A stretch of DNA of 64,000 bases from JAZKAR01 sp040389065 (lineage in GTDB: Bacteria > Pseudomonadota > Gammaproteobacteria > Burkholderiales > Casimicrobiaceae), in contig JAZKAR010000009.1 in the NCBI GenBank assembly GCA_040389065.1, positions 186,001 to 250,000 on the forward strand, in the 5' to 3' direction. Of the stretch, positions 19,501 to 29,000 are shown piece after piece (the first letter of the stretch is position 1; each line of letters starts with the position of its first letter). The notes below the pieces were generated by a model that saw only the letters and a list, made by a program, of their open reading frames with translations, was not told the DNA's origin and did no database searches. A program made the position numbers and the translations under genes.

Positions 19501-19605
19501 TACAAAAATATCAATATCTTCTGCAAGCCCTTGGTAAGGCGCAAAAGCTAACCATACGCTTAGGCATAGCAGCAATATTTTTCGCACTGCATATAAGGTA
19601 TTCAT
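16552..19605 (-). CDS. pilY1: PilY1-type pilus tip adhesin
   Basis: About 1017 residues, exported. PilY1 sits at or near the type IV pilus tip, helps prime assembly with minor pilins and mediates adhesion and surface sensing. A signal peptide ends near LAED (about residue 30). A vWA-like N-terminal domain opens with PNVMILLDNSPNW. The C-terminal PilY1 beta-propeller covers roughly residues 515-900, with YYGSNDGSFRAVNASTG and a Ca-binding-like loop DLDLDGYVDYAYAAD. The start was chosen at the ATG preceded by CGGAGGG, giving a clean signal peptide; an upstream in-frame Met would run into pilX. It is the last pilus gene of the operon. Confidence 0.94.
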   Translation of the reverse strand: MNTLYAVRKILLLCLSVWLAFAPYQGLAEDIDIFVGSSAGSSDAPNVMILLDNSPNWSRNSQHWPDDDGNQGESEVLAISSVLNAITSPVNVGLAMLTDSGPDGGYIRFGTRDVSIAANRTAFKNILNAIDVNAPSEKVNGMAHKDESAGFYEVYKYFWGLSPYAGAQSHADLADVSGNSQSLTAWGQGLRSGFAINSTGTYNTPISASKPCAKNYIIYIANNANNTGSSGLQSYEASGISAVSTLAAPSGTLVSWTDEWAKTLYNNGVTTYVLDAYNEQQNTAYSLLLQNAAKMGGGSYTQVSTKAAIVSTLLKIFAEIQTVNTAFAAASLPVNATNRAQNQNQVFIGMFRPDGDAKPRWFGNMKRYQLINNSGSTDLGDVNGNAAVNTQTGFLTACATSYWTNDSDSYWSTVPINPLPSGTCPTTSYNAYSDSPDGPFVEKGGAAEVLRQGNNPPTTTTTPTWAVNRTVYTLSSSNTLTPFTTTSSGLSSSLVNFVKGQDVNDENSNGNLTETRPSLHGDVIHSRPLPVTYSGSTGVVVYYGSNDGSFRAVNASTGQEQWAFVAPEFFSKLQRQSDNSPLVSYPNLPSGLIPTPTPKDYFFDGSTGIYQNADNTNVWIYPTMRRGGRMIYALNVTNSTTPAFKWKVGCPNLSNNTGCTSSAIEGIGQTWSTPNVAFIKGYSTSSPVIVVGGGYDACEDTNSISPTCTTPKGAAVYVLDANTGSILATFSTTRSVAADVSLVDLDLDGYVDYAYAADTGGNIYRIDFINGPSTRAPLPRDSWVINKVAYTNGSGRKFLFGPALLANTNKVYVAVGSGDREHPLQTQYPYTSPVTNRFYVYLDDLAASSANNLDDLSTMLNYSEDSSCSTGKILPTSSSKGWFMNLRSGVGEQTVTSALIISGMVTFNTNRPIPAASGTCSTALGEARGYWLNLLNASGAIGVSGSCGGTKSSTFTGGGLPPSPVFGVVPVNGVQKTIVIGASQKDGGASAPIASQQIRPAIKSIRKKVYWHSSGNK

Positions 19606-19639
19606 ATATCCCTCCGCGTAGTAAGGCGATGAGAAGGCG

Positions 19640-20350
19640 CTAAGGGCATGATGTTGCCGCATCATCTGAGGCAACACGTACCGATATACCTTGTGTTACA
19701 TAGGCCTGTGCCTCTGTAACTGCATCATTCGCAACTGCTGTAACTTCCCACACACTATTAGCACACATAGAATTCCCAGACGTTGCACCGGCGACTCCAA
19801 AACTTTGCTGAACGCCTACCGTACACCCTAAATCATCATCATCCGATAAATCTAATGTTGAATTTAAAAGCGCTTGAACCTTAATACATGCCGGTGCAGG
19901 CGTTAACGTTACCGTAATATCGGCAATACCATCACCATTGCTATCCACACACAATGTATTGGCTGTTGCACAAGGTGTGGGAAAAACACTCGAGGGATTA
20001 GTAAAAAATAGTGTAGAACTGATTGCTGATTCAAGCGTACTTTGTGCAGCACTTACAACCTCTTGCTGTTGTTGCATATTGGCTACAACTTGTAAATTGC
20101 CCTTACCAAAATAGAACATACTGACGACCAGCAACGTGATTAAAACCAGCATAATCATACTGACCAATAAAGTGGCTCCCTGTTGTAAGTGCGCCCTAAT
20201 TTCCCTAGCTGCCCTACCTGCTCCCACCCCTTTTTGATTCACATTATGCGGTAGTCTAGACATAGCCTTTTTAGACTCAATTTGGACTGGAACAAAACAT
20301 ACTGTTTGCCTAACATCAGCGTTATGAAGGTTTTGCAATGAACGCATCAT
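19640..20350 (-). CDS. pilX: Minor pilin-like assembly protein PilX
   Basis: 236 residues. PilX-type proteins join the minor pilin tip complex that starts type IV pilus assembly. The family N-terminus is at residues 56-80: QQGATLLVSMIMLVLITLLVVS, a hydrophobic helix without a canonical GFTLIE cleavage motif. The approximately 55-residue basic leader is unusually long. Cys pairs are present in the C-terminal globular part. Its ATG overlaps the pilW stop by 4 bp and has GGAAGGAG just before it, so translation is coupled. pilY1 starts 34 bp downstream. Confidence 0.88.
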   Translation of the reverse strand: MMRSLQNLHNADVRQTVCFVPVQIESKKAMSRLPHNVNQKGVGAGRAAREIRAHLQQGATLLVSMIMLVLITLLVVSMFYFGKGNLQVVANMQQQQEVVSAAQSTLESAISSTLFFTNPSSVFPTPCATANTLCVDSNGDGIADITVTLTPAPACIKVQALLNSTLDLSDDDDLGCTVGVQQSFGVAGATSGNSMCANSVWEVTAVANDAVTEAQAYVTQGISVRVASDDAATSCP

Positions 20351-21453
20351 TGTCTCCTTCCAGCAGGATTATTCATACGTACCTCTGCGGTATACACATG
20401 ACGCTTATAGCTATCATTAAAAGGCCCTACTGTATTAGCATTACCGCTGCTATCTAACCCTAACGTATAAGTTTTACTATCTGTATATCCAAACGACTTG
20501 CTGGTTGATTTGGCTAAAATATTTATCTTTACCGCCATGGTATTTATCCAATGGGTGTTACACCCTGCCCCTGCACAGCTTTGATAGATATCAGGATTCG
20601 ATGTAAATACATCAGGAATACCATCACTCGTTGTATCAATGCCGTATTCAAGCTGTAAATTTTCTATGCCTTCGGCAATCGGCACAATTGAAAACCCATT
20701 TGCACCTAACTCTGCGCGTTTTAATGTCGGTATACCATCACCCGCCACATCGTTATTGGCAATAAAATAGATATTTGTTAGGTATTGGCGCATATTCGCA
20801 AGCGTGGTGCAATCACGTTGATGACGATTTAAATTGGTCACTACTGAATCAAGACGATATTGATCACTAGCGCTGGCAGAACTCAGCTCAGAAACACTAT
20901 TGCATAAAGAGGCCTGGAAGTAAGGAGCGCTTGTCACATAGTCACAATTGCTAGCGCCTGCTATACATGTACTGGCATGGCGTACAACTACAATATCTGT
21001 ATTCGCTTTTACATCACTTAAACAGCTTAGCGTTGTACCGTTATCATAACCTTGAATGTGCATAGGCAAAGCCGCCACTAAACTTGCTACCGTTGTTGCA
21101 CAAGGATTAGGCTTTGTACTAGGCACGGCTAAACTTGCATTCGCAACATCAAAGGCATCTAAAAACCCTGCGATCTGAAGATCATTTTTTAATAGCTGCA
21201 ATGCATAACGACCATTTTCAACTTGCTCAATGCCGCGCGCTGTTTCATCTCGTGTTCGATTACTAAATACAAAAACCGTACTTAATCCTGCTAATAAGAT
21301 TAATCCTACTGTTACCGCAACCATCAGCTCAATGAGAGAAAATCCTTTTTGTTGAGCCTTATTTATAGATATGCGCAACCCTTCACGACGAATCTGTGAC
21401 TCTTGCTTGCAGCTATTAAAAGGTGATGGTAGGTTCATAGTACGAACATTCAT
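20347..21453 (-). CDS. pilW: Minor pilin PilW
   Basis: About 368 residues. A minor pilin of the type IV tip complex, processed by prepilin peptidase at QQKGFSLIELMVAV near residues 37-50, with Glu at mature position 5. The leader of about 38 residues is longer than usual. The C-terminal domain is large and Cys-containing. The start is uncertain: a TTG two codons upstream and a later ATG are possible, and no strong ribosome binding site is seen. It lies between pilV and pilX in a run of adjoining genes. Confidence 0.88.
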   Translation of the reverse strand: MNVRTMNLPSPFNSCKQESQIRREGLRISINKAQQKGFSLIELMVAVTVGLILLAGLSTVFVFSNRTRDETARGIEQVENGRYALQLLKNDLQIAGFLDAFDVANASLAVPSTKPNPCATTVASLVAALPMHIQGYDNGTTLSCLSDVKANTDIVVVRHASTCIAGASNCDYVTSAPYFQASLCNSVSELSSASASDQYRLDSVVTNLNRHQRDCTTLANMRQYLTNIYFIANNDVAGDGIPTLKRAELGANGFSIVPIAEGIENLQLEYGIDTTSDGIPDVFTSNPDIYQSCAGAGCNTHWINTMAVKINILAKSTSKSFGYTDSKTYTLGLDSSGNANTVGPFNDSYKRHVYTAEVRMNNPAGRRQ

Positions 21454-21459
21454 GAACAA

Positions 21460-22119
21460 TTAAGAACAATTTAGAAGGCCAATAGTGATTTGTGTAGCAA
21501 TCACACGCTGTAATGATGACTCCCCATATAAACCTGCACCACAACCTAAGCTAGGTGTAGATGTTTTGTTAACGCCTTGCCATGCAACAGACACCCTGTA
21601 AATACCAGGTGCGCATACTCCTGAACTGGTATTAGGCGCCTGAATCTGCTCTACACATCCTCTAGCCCCTATCATGGCTCCTATATTCGATGATGCCAAT
21701 GTTTCAGAAGAACCTTTAAGTGCACGGCTCCATTCACATTGATCACGTGTTACACCCGTTGCAAGACTAGTACAAGAGGCTGGCTGGCTATCACCTGTAC
21801 CTAAAGGAGATGCTGTTCCTGTTACATAGTTGGCAGCCGTTGAATAATTAGCGTTAATTCGATCGGCCATATCCTGTAATAAAATAAGCGCCTGCGCGCG
21901 CTGGTAGGATTCTAATTGCGTCATCTGCATTTTATTTTGAAGCGAGGATAACGCTAATAATCCAAACGCCATAATCACCATCGTGATCAATATTTCTAAT
22001 AGCGTAAATCCATTCTGTTGATACCGCTTTGATGGCTTAACAATAAATGCTCTGTACAAGCGTTCTGAGTTCTCAAACTCTTGAAAACCATTAAAGCGAA
22101 GTATATGACGCCTTAACAT
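21460..22119 (-). CDS. pilV: Minor pilin PilV
   Basis: About 219 residues with the prepilin motif QNGFTLLEILITMVIMAFGLLAL near residues 34-56, the PilV-type helix. The leader is long (about 35 residues) and basic. Mature PilV is part of the initiating tip complex with PilW, PilX, FimT/FimU and PilE. The start was taken at the ATG overlapping the upstream stop by 7 bp with GAAGG upstream; an earlier in-frame start would overlap the upstream gene by 55 bp. Several Cys in the C-terminal half could form disulphides. Confidence 0.88.
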   Translation of the reverse strand: MLRRHILRFNGFQEFENSERLYRAFIVKPSKRYQQNGFTLLEILITMVIMAFGLLALSSLQNKMQMTQLESYQRAQALILLQDMADRINANYSTAANYVTGTASPLGTGDSQPASCTSLATGVTRDQCEWSRALKGSSETLASSNIGAMIGARGCVEQIQAPNTSSGVCAPGIYRVSVAWQGVNKTSTPSLGCGAGLYGESSLQRVIATQITIGLLNCS

Positions 22120-22613
22120 GATGAAGCCTTCATATAAGGCCGCCCACTTAAGGTAGTCGACACACAACTTTGAATAGAAGCATCAGCTGTTGAGGTGGCT
22201 AAAAAAGAGGGAGCAGTACTGCCTACGATACGACCAGAGTTTTGATAAACCACGGTACTAGGCCCACCGCTAATCGTAATCCCTGCAATTGAACCGTGGG
22301 TGTCTAAAATATTACTGCTGGCATCTAAAATCTGCCAGCCGTTTTGCCAACTACTCGAAATAGGAGCCAACGTTACATTCGTATTGCGCTTTAAGGCTTC
22401 ACTTCGTGTTTTAGCCAACGCAAAATAAAAATCAGTCGCTAAATTTTTAGTACGTTGACGGGCAATTAAATTTGAAAACGAAGGTACCGCTAAGGCACTC
22501 AAAATAATTACAATCAACAGAACAGTCATCAGCTCTATTGATGTAAATCCTTTTATACGAAAATTATTTTTTTGATCGGTGCGTGGGGGTAGATAAAAAG
22601 TGCTATCGAACAT
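22113..22613 (-). CDS. fimT: GspH/FimT family minor pilin
   Basis: 166 residues. The prepilin motif is IKGFTSIELMTVLLIVIILSALAVP near residues 20-44, with a short basic leader, followed by a GspH-like segment (ARQRTKNLATDFYFALAKTRSEALKR). Note GFTSIE in place of GFTLIE; the Glu at mature position 5 is kept. It is part of the minor pilin operon, 7 bp from the pilE gene upstream, and probably belongs to the assembly-priming complex. FimU is an equivalent name. Confidence 0.9.
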   Translation of the reverse strand: MFDSTFYLPPRTDQKNNFRIKGFTSIELMTVLLIVIILSALAVPSFSNLIARQRTKNLATDFYFALAKTRSEALKRNTNVTLAPISSSWQNGWQILDASSNILDTHGSIAGITISGGPSTVVYQNSGRIVGSTAPSFLATSTADASIQSCVSTTLSGRPYMKASSC

Positions 22614-22620
22614 ATATCAC

Positions 22621-23010
22621 CTACCACTTATCCGAAGGTGTTTTCGTGCCAGCCTGATTAATTGTTAACGCACCATCTGAGCTTTGACGTGCAGTGCTAA
22701 TAGGAGTGGCGGTAAGTGTGAATCCTGGTGGGGGGCCAGCAGAGGTGCTAATCGCAATCGTATAATAATTAGATACGCTGTCAGGAACACTCATGCTTAA
22801 TGTAGATAAACTATCAGCATAGCTACGATTATCAATCAAGTATTGCTGCTCTCGTTGCGCCACATCCATTAAAGCTGCTTGTGCGCTAGCGCGTGTGCCC
22901 TTGATCAGATAATTTTGATAGGAGGCAGAAGCTACTGCCGCTAAAATACCAACAATAGCAACTGTAATCATTAATTCAATTAAAGTAAAACCATTATGAT
23001 GCTTTTTCAT
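22621..23010 (-). CDS. pilE: Type IV minor pilin PilE
   Basis: 129 residues with a short leader MKKHHNG and the prepilin motif GFTLIELMITVAIVGILAAVA, cleaved after Gly7. The body matches the PilE minor pilin pattern (QREQQYLIDNRSYADSLSTL). The start has AGGAG 7 nt upstream; an in-frame Met 13 codons earlier is less likely. It is the first gene of the pilE-fimT-pilV-pilW-pilX-pilY1 operon. The major pilin gene is not in this window. Confidence 0.9.
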   Translation of the reverse strand: MKKHHNGFTLIELMITVAIVGILAAVASASYQNYLIKGTRASAQAALMDVAQREQQYLIDNRSYADSLSTLSMSVPDSVSNYYTIAISTSAGPPPGFTLTATPISTARQSSDGALTINQAGTKTPSDKW

Positions 23011-23371
23011 ATTGGCTCCTTTATCGTTTGAATAAACATATCCAACCATTAAGATAAGATAAAATTAGAAAAATGGAATAAGCAAAACTTCAATTAGTAA
23101 AAATACGTATATAAATCAACTATAACAAAAGTACAGGTAACAGCAAGCAACGCTCTTTATCCAAGCTTTTTGATGTTGCCTCTACCTTGACGCATTCTTC
23201 TATTCACAAAGATAATGCTCAACACCAGATGACTAGCAACACTTCTTTATCGTGACTAATCTTTGTTTCCTTAGCAAAATTCTCTTGGCACCTGCTAACA
23301 CTCTAAGCCAGCAGCATTTATACATCACACTTATTGCACTATAGTTGCTTCATTTAAAGGAATTTACTCTC
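23011..23371. other. Divergent intergenic region pilE / rnhA
   Basis: About 360 bp of AT-rich DNA between divergent genes, presumably holding both promoters. I see no repeat copy or conserved site. Confidence 0.4.
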
Positions 23372-23836
23372 ATGACGACTTCTGAACTTGCTTCCCAAGA
23401 ATGGGTAGAGCTTTATACGGATGGAGCCTGCCAGGGAAATCCGGGGCCAGGAGGTTGGGGAGCTATTTTGCGTTTCAAAGGAAAAGAAAGAGAGTGCTCA
23501 GGGGGAGAACCTGAAACCACAAACAATCGAATGGAACTCAAAGCAGTTATCGAAGGATTAAAATGCTTATCGCGCGCTTGCAATGTAAAGGTGTATACAG
23601 ACTCAAAATACGTGCAGCAAGGTATTAGTATATGGATAAAAAACTGGCAAGCTAAGGGATGGAAAACAGCAGCAGGAAAACCCGTTAAAAATAAAGAACT
23701 ATGGGAAGAACTGCTTGAAGCAAGCCAACCGCACCATATTGAATGGCACTGGGTAAAAGGACATGCTGGGCATATTGAAAATGAACGCGCCGATGTTTTG
23801 GCCTGCGAAGCCATTCCTAAGAAAAAAACTGCCTAA
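23372..23836 (+). CDS. rnhA: Ribonuclease HI
   Basis: Cleaves the RNA strand of RNA-DNA hybrids, clearing R-loops and primers. 154 residues from the chosen ATG (AAAGGA lies upstream; a TTG nine codons earlier is the alternative). The DEDD active site is visible: Asp in LYTDGACQGNPGPGGWG, Glu in TTNNRMELKA, Asp in KVYTDSKYV and the C-terminal Asp in NERADVLA. Length matches the E. coli enzyme. Confidence 0.97.
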   Translation: MTTSELASQEWVELYTDGACQGNPGPGGWGAILRFKGKERECSGGEPETTNNRMELKAVIEGLKCLSRACNVKVYTDSKYVQQGISIWIKNWQAKGWKTAAGKPVKNKELWEELLEASQPHHIEWHWVKGHAGHIENERADVLACEAIPKKKTA

Positions 23837-24028
23837 ATAGGGTATTCATAGTCTGCCGTAAACAGTATGATAGCTTTATAGTGTGAAAGTGATGTATTTG
23901 CAATACTTTCAATAGCTTTTATTCTTACTTATGAACGTATCAACTTAATAAGTTCTCATTAATCATGCGCAGTACTCTCCATATTGATGAGAAACATCTT
24001 TACTCCGCTCAATACCAGTAGGTTTTTT

Positions 24029-25675
24029 ATGCATTCCGCTGAACTGTCTTCATCTTTTTCTCTTGAATCTCCCCCTACAGCCTGGGATGTTTTAATTATT
24101 GGAACCGGTCTAGCGGGCTTAGCAGCAGCTTTATCCCTTGCAAATACTAAACGGGTGGCAATTTTAAGTAAGCGCCAACTAGAGGCTGGTGCTAGTAATT
24201 ATGCCCAAGGAGGTATTGCTGCGGTCATGTCATCAGAAGACTCGTTTGATCAGCATGTTGAAGATACCATTATTGCTGGCGCTGGTTTATGTGATCGTGA
24301 AGTTACAGAGTTTATTGTGAGCCAATCACCCAATGCCATGAAATGGCTGATTGAGCAAGGGGTAGAATTTACCCGGCAGCAAGATGATAGCCTGCATCTT
24401 ACACAGGAAGGCGGGCATAGTGTTCGGCGTATTTTGCATGTAGCAGATGCAACAGGTAACGCGGTGCAAAAGAAAATGATTGAGCGTGTGAAAGCGCATC
24501 CTAATATTTTTATCTTTGAACATCATCTGGCGATTGATCTTATTACACATCGGCATGTTAAGGGGCCTGCCCAGAGTGAGCAAGCTGCCTGTTACGGTGC
24601 GTATGTTTGGAATGAGCACAGCCATCGTGTTGAAACTTTTCAGGCGCATGCAACAATTCTTGCGACAGGCGGCACTGGCAAAGTTTACCTATACACCACG
24701 AACCCTGATACCGCGACGGGCGATGGAATTGCGATGGCGTGGCGTGCGGGATGCCGGGTTGCTAATATGGAATTTATTCAATTTCACCCCACCTGCTTAT
24801 ATCATCCTCATGCAAAATCTTTTTTAATTTCAGAAGCTGTACGAGGCGAAGGCGGTGTTTTGCGCATTCCTGGCACGGGTCACCGTTTTATGACGGATCA
24901 TGATCTGCGCGGCGAGTTAGCACCGCGCGATGTCGTTGCCCGCAGTATTGATTTTGAGATGAAAAAAAGAGGTTTAGATTTTGTTCATCTTGATATTAGC
25001 CACCAACCCGCTTCATTTATTAAAGAGCACTTCCCTAATATTTATCAGCGCTGCCTGGAATTTGGGATGGATATGACAACATCTCCATTACCAGTGGTAC
25101 CTGCCGCTCACTACACATGCGGCGGAATCATGACTAACCTGAGCGGAGAAACCAATTTACCTGGGCTTTATGCTATTGGTGAAACAGCCTATACAGGTTT
25201 GCATGGCGCTAATCGTCTTGCCAGTAACTCCTTGTTGGAATGTGTTGTGTTGGCACAATCATCTGCTCAATCAATTCAAGATCGCACTTATGCCCATACT
25301 GATATCAAGGTTCCTGATTGGGATGAAAGTCGTGTTACCGATGCTGATGAAGAAGTTGTTATTGCACATAATTGGGAAGAACTGCGCCGCTGTATGTGGA
25401 ACTATGTAGGCATTGCCCGCACCACTAAACGCCTTGAGCGAGCAAAACATCGCATTGATTTGCTGCGCGATGAAATATTCGAGTTTTATAGCCATTTTCG
25501 CGTCAGCTACGATTTAATCGAACTTCGTAATTTGGTTGATGTAGCAGATTTAATCGTGCGCTCTGCCCTGCTTCGCAAAGAAAGCAGAGGCTTACATTAC
25601 AGCCCTGATTATCCCGATAAACTAGCAGCCCCGACACCTACCATTATTGAAGGCTTCGCTCCCGATCTATCTTAA
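24029..25675 (+). CDS. nadB: L-aspartate oxidase
   Basis: A FAD enzyme that oxidises L-aspartate to iminoaspartate, first step of de novo NAD synthesis; NadA then makes quinolinate. About 548 residues. The FAD-binding GTGLAGLAAAL is near residues 24-34, SNYAQGGIAAVMS near 55-67 and HPTCLYHP near 249-256. The catalytic stretch RGEGGVLR is near 271-278, and the C-terminal helical domain resembles fumarate reductase. The start follows AGTAGG; an earlier ATG at 23987 lacks a ribosome binding site. nadA and nadC are not adjacent. Confidence 0.95.
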   Translation: MHSAELSSSFSLESPPTAWDVLIIGTGLAGLAAALSLANTKRVAILSKRQLEAGASNYAQGGIAAVMSSEDSFDQHVEDTIIAGAGLCDREVTEFIVSQSPNAMKWLIEQGVEFTRQQDDSLHLTQEGGHSVRRILHVADATGNAVQKKMIERVKAHPNIFIFEHHLAIDLITHRHVKGPAQSEQAACYGAYVWNEHSHRVETFQAHATILATGGTGKVYLYTTNPDTATGDGIAMAWRAGCRVANMEFIQFHPTCLYHPHAKSFLISEAVRGEGGVLRIPGTGHRFMTDHDLRGELAPRDVVARSIDFEMKKRGLDFVHLDISHQPASFIKEHFPNIYQRCLEFGMDMTTSPLPVVPAAHYTCGGIMTNLSGETNLPGLYAIGETAYTGLHGANRLASNSLLECVVLAQSSAQSIQDRTYAHTDIKVPDWDESRVTDADEEVVIAHNWEELRRCMWNYVGIARTTKRLERAKHRIDLLRDEIFEFYSHFRVSYDLIELRNLVDVADLIVRSALLRKESRGLHYSPDYPDKLAAPTPTIIEGFAPDLS

Positions 25676-26004
25676 TCAGTTGTAAATATAAACAACCGTT
25701 GACGAACCCCCTCAAAAAATCTTGCACAAACCATTAAAAACACTACAATTTATTTAAGTAAAGCCACAATTAGGCTGTTGTTCTAAAGTACTTATCCAAT
25801 TTAATAAAGGCTACCGCCATTTGAAAAGTTTCTAATGGCTATAACTATTAGAAGTTGCGCAGTTAATCGCTATCAAGGTGTGGGATGCACCGCATGGCAA
25901 CACACTGACGTACACAACTGCATGCAACACGTTGCCAGCAGTTGAGAGAGACCCTCTGCGTAGCTTCTAACTATAAAGGTAACGTCGTATGAAACAGCCT
26001 ATTT
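25676..26004. other. Intergenic region nadB / hybrid kinase
   Basis: About 330 bp holding a complete MITE-like repeat (25849-25969), directly followed by the leader codons of the histidine kinase. Confidence 0.5.
25849..25969. repeat. MITE-like repeat with 5-bp duplication ACTAT
   Basis: 121 bp with ends TAGAAGTTGCGCAG and CTGCGTAGCTTCTA. Flanked on both sides by ACTAT (25844-25848 and 25970-25974). The interior has the GGTGTGGGATGCACCGCATGGCAACACA hairpin motif (split here as GGTGTGGGATGCACC then GCATGGCAACACA) and GTTGCCAGCAGTTGAGAGAG. This is the best preserved copy. Confidence 0.85.
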
Positions 26005-26021
26005 ATGAATCAGCCTCCTAA
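25989..26021 (+). other. Possible 10-codon leader ORF overlapping kinase start
   Basis: ATG at 25989 has a better ribosome binding site (AAAGGTAA) than the kinase. It reads MKQPIYESAS then stops at 26019-26021, overlapping the kinase ATG at 26005 in another frame. It may couple translation, or be chance. Confidence 0.35.
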
Positions 26022-29000
26022 GCTTTTTAAAAGCACTCTTGCAAAAATAGGCTTGTTAATTACGCTATATATTTTCACTGGCAAGATAGGGCTGTTATTT
26101 GCTGTACCGCCAGGCTACGCGACGATTATATGGCCTCCCTCCGGCATTGCTTTAAGCATGCTCATCTTATTTGGCTGGCAATTATGGCCTGGTGTACTAA
26201 TAGGATCTTTTTTATTAAATTGTCATATTTCTGATGCTTACTCCCTAAAAGAAGGATTTGTTGCAATCAAAGCAATAACTTCTTTAGGTATAGCAGTAGG
26301 CTCTACACTACAAGCGTTATTAGGTCGGGCCTTAATCAACCGCTTTATTGGCCTTCCTCTTAACCTGAATTATTTTAAAGAAATTTTTTGGTTATTTATA
26401 CTTAGCGGGCCATTCACATGCATCATTGCAGCCAGCATAGGTATTTTAACTTTATTTGTTGCTGGCCTATTACCGATTGAAAGCGTCATCAATAACTGGC
26501 TAGCGTGGTGGACTGGCGATATGCTTGGTGTGATAGTTTTTATGCCCTTATTTTTAATGGCACCCATCAGTTCAGCACAATTTACTTGGCGTAACCATAC
26601 TATAAGCAGATTATCAACGATAGGAGTAATCACACTTATCATCCCTTTAGGCTTAAGCTTTTATGCCTGGAAAGTTGCCTCTTCGAGTGTATATCAACAA
26701 AGCTATTTAGAATTTGAATCTTTAGCGATAGAAAATGAAAAAGCGCTTCTCTACCGACTTAACTCTTATGAAAACGTTTTGCTTAGCGCAGAAGGCTTAA
26801 TAAACAGCTCAGAATTTGTATCGAGTGAAGAATGGCAACACTATGTTGAAACGCTTCAAATCAAGAAGAATTTTCCTGGTATTAATGGAATAGGCTGGAT
26901 AAGACCTGTACAAAGCACACGGCTCGATGATTACCTGCACGACATACGCAAAAATGGCGGAACTGACTTAAAAATTCATCCGACAACTACCGCAAAACCA
27001 TTTTATATCATTACCTATATCGAGCCAATTCAAGATAATCGCCACGCGCTGGGCTTAAATATTTCTTTTGAAAAAAATCGCCTTGAAGCAGCTGATATTT
27101 CGCGCGACACAGGAACCAACGCAATTACCAAACGAATTGTGCTGGTACAAGATGATCAAAAAAGAGCTGGCTTTTTACTCTTACATCCTGTTTATTATAA
27201 AAGCATGCCAGCTAATACACTTGATGAACGAAGGTTAGCATTGAGGGGTTGGGTCTATGCACCTTTTATTGCTCAAAACTTTGTAAATGATCTTACTAAA
27301 AGCTTAGGTTATAAGCTTAACTTACGCATTTATGATGGTGAACATGAATCACCCGATACATTAATTTATAACAGCAGCTTAACAAAAACCAATGCGCATC
27401 CTGCTTTTAGCATTCATAAAAAACTAAATATTTTAGAACAAAAATGGTTACTCGTATGGGAAAGCACGACCATTTATGAGCAACTCGTGCAAAACAGTAG
27501 CCCACAATTAATTCTTGTAGGAGGATTAACATTCACTATTCTATTTGGATTGTTTTTATTACTCGCTACCGTGCGACAAGTAGAAAGTATGGAATGGATG
27601 GTAGAGAAAAATAAATTTGTATTACCTTGCATTATTTTTATCATTATGACGGTAGGCATCTATTCTTTATACAACATCCTTAAAGATAGAGAAATTAATT
27701 ATATTAAAAAACGCATTCAAGATGAAACTCAAAAAATTGAGCTATCGCTTTCACTTCAAACAAATGATAATCTATTAGCACTGAAACGTATGGCGCAACG
27801 CTGGGAAATGGCTGAAGGAACATCGTTTACTTTATGGCAATATGACGCTCGAAACTATATAGAACAGCTTTCAGGTTTAAAAAATATTAAATGGGTAGAT
27901 GCTAACTATAAAATTCGTTGGATAGAACCTTTTGAAGAGAATAAACATCATATAGGAGAAAATATAAATCTCCACGAAAATAGCGCTTTAGCTCCCACAA
28001 ATACCGGAGACAAAATCAGCCCCATTGTTATACCTACTTCTGCTCAACACTACAAAGCTTTTACTGCGTACTTTCCACTGTATGTAAAACAAAAATTCGA
28101 TGGATTTATAATAGGCGATTTTTCTATCGATGAACTATTTGGAAAAGTCATTACACAACCGTTAGCCGATAACTATGTTTTTTCCATTTCTTATAATGGC
28201 ATAAATTATTTTACAAGCAATCATCAGGCGTTACCTTTAGATAAACATTGGCATTCTGAAAAAGCCATTCTTATTTATGATACAAAATGGATACTAAGCA
28301 TTACCCCCACTCAACTGTTTATTCGCCAACAACAAACGATACTTCCAAATATTGTACTATGTGCAGGCCTATTAATTGCAGCGTTATCAGCGTTATCAGC
28401 ACGCTACATCTTGATTTCACGTCTCAAATCACGTTATTTGGAAACAAAGTCTATTGAGCTTACGTTAGCCAAAATAAAAGCAGAAGAAGCCACACAATTA
28501 AAATCAGAATTTCTGGCTAATATGAGCCATGAAATTCGAACGCCGATGAATGGTGTCATTGGAATGACTAATCTGTTGCTGGATACAGAACTTCAACCTA
28601 CCCAACGTCATTATGCAGAAACTGTTATTCATTCGGCTAATGCATTACTACAAATTATTAATGATATTTTGGATATATCAAAAATCGAGGCTGGAAAAAT
28701 TGAATTTGAGAATATTGCGTTTGATCTTCAATCGTTATGTGATGAAATTTGCAAATTAATGATATTAAAAACAAATGAAAAAGGCATTGATCTAATATTA
28801 ACGTATCCTCAAGGAACCCCTCGTTTTTGTATAGGCGACCCTGGGCGGGTGCGTCAAATTATTCTTAATCTTATTAGCAATGCAATCAAATTCACGCATG
28901 TAGGGCAAATTATACTTTCTGTGCGCGCTGAGCCAGCTCATAAAAGGCACCATAAATTCCATATTGAAATTCAAGATACTGGTATTGGTATTTCAGAAAA

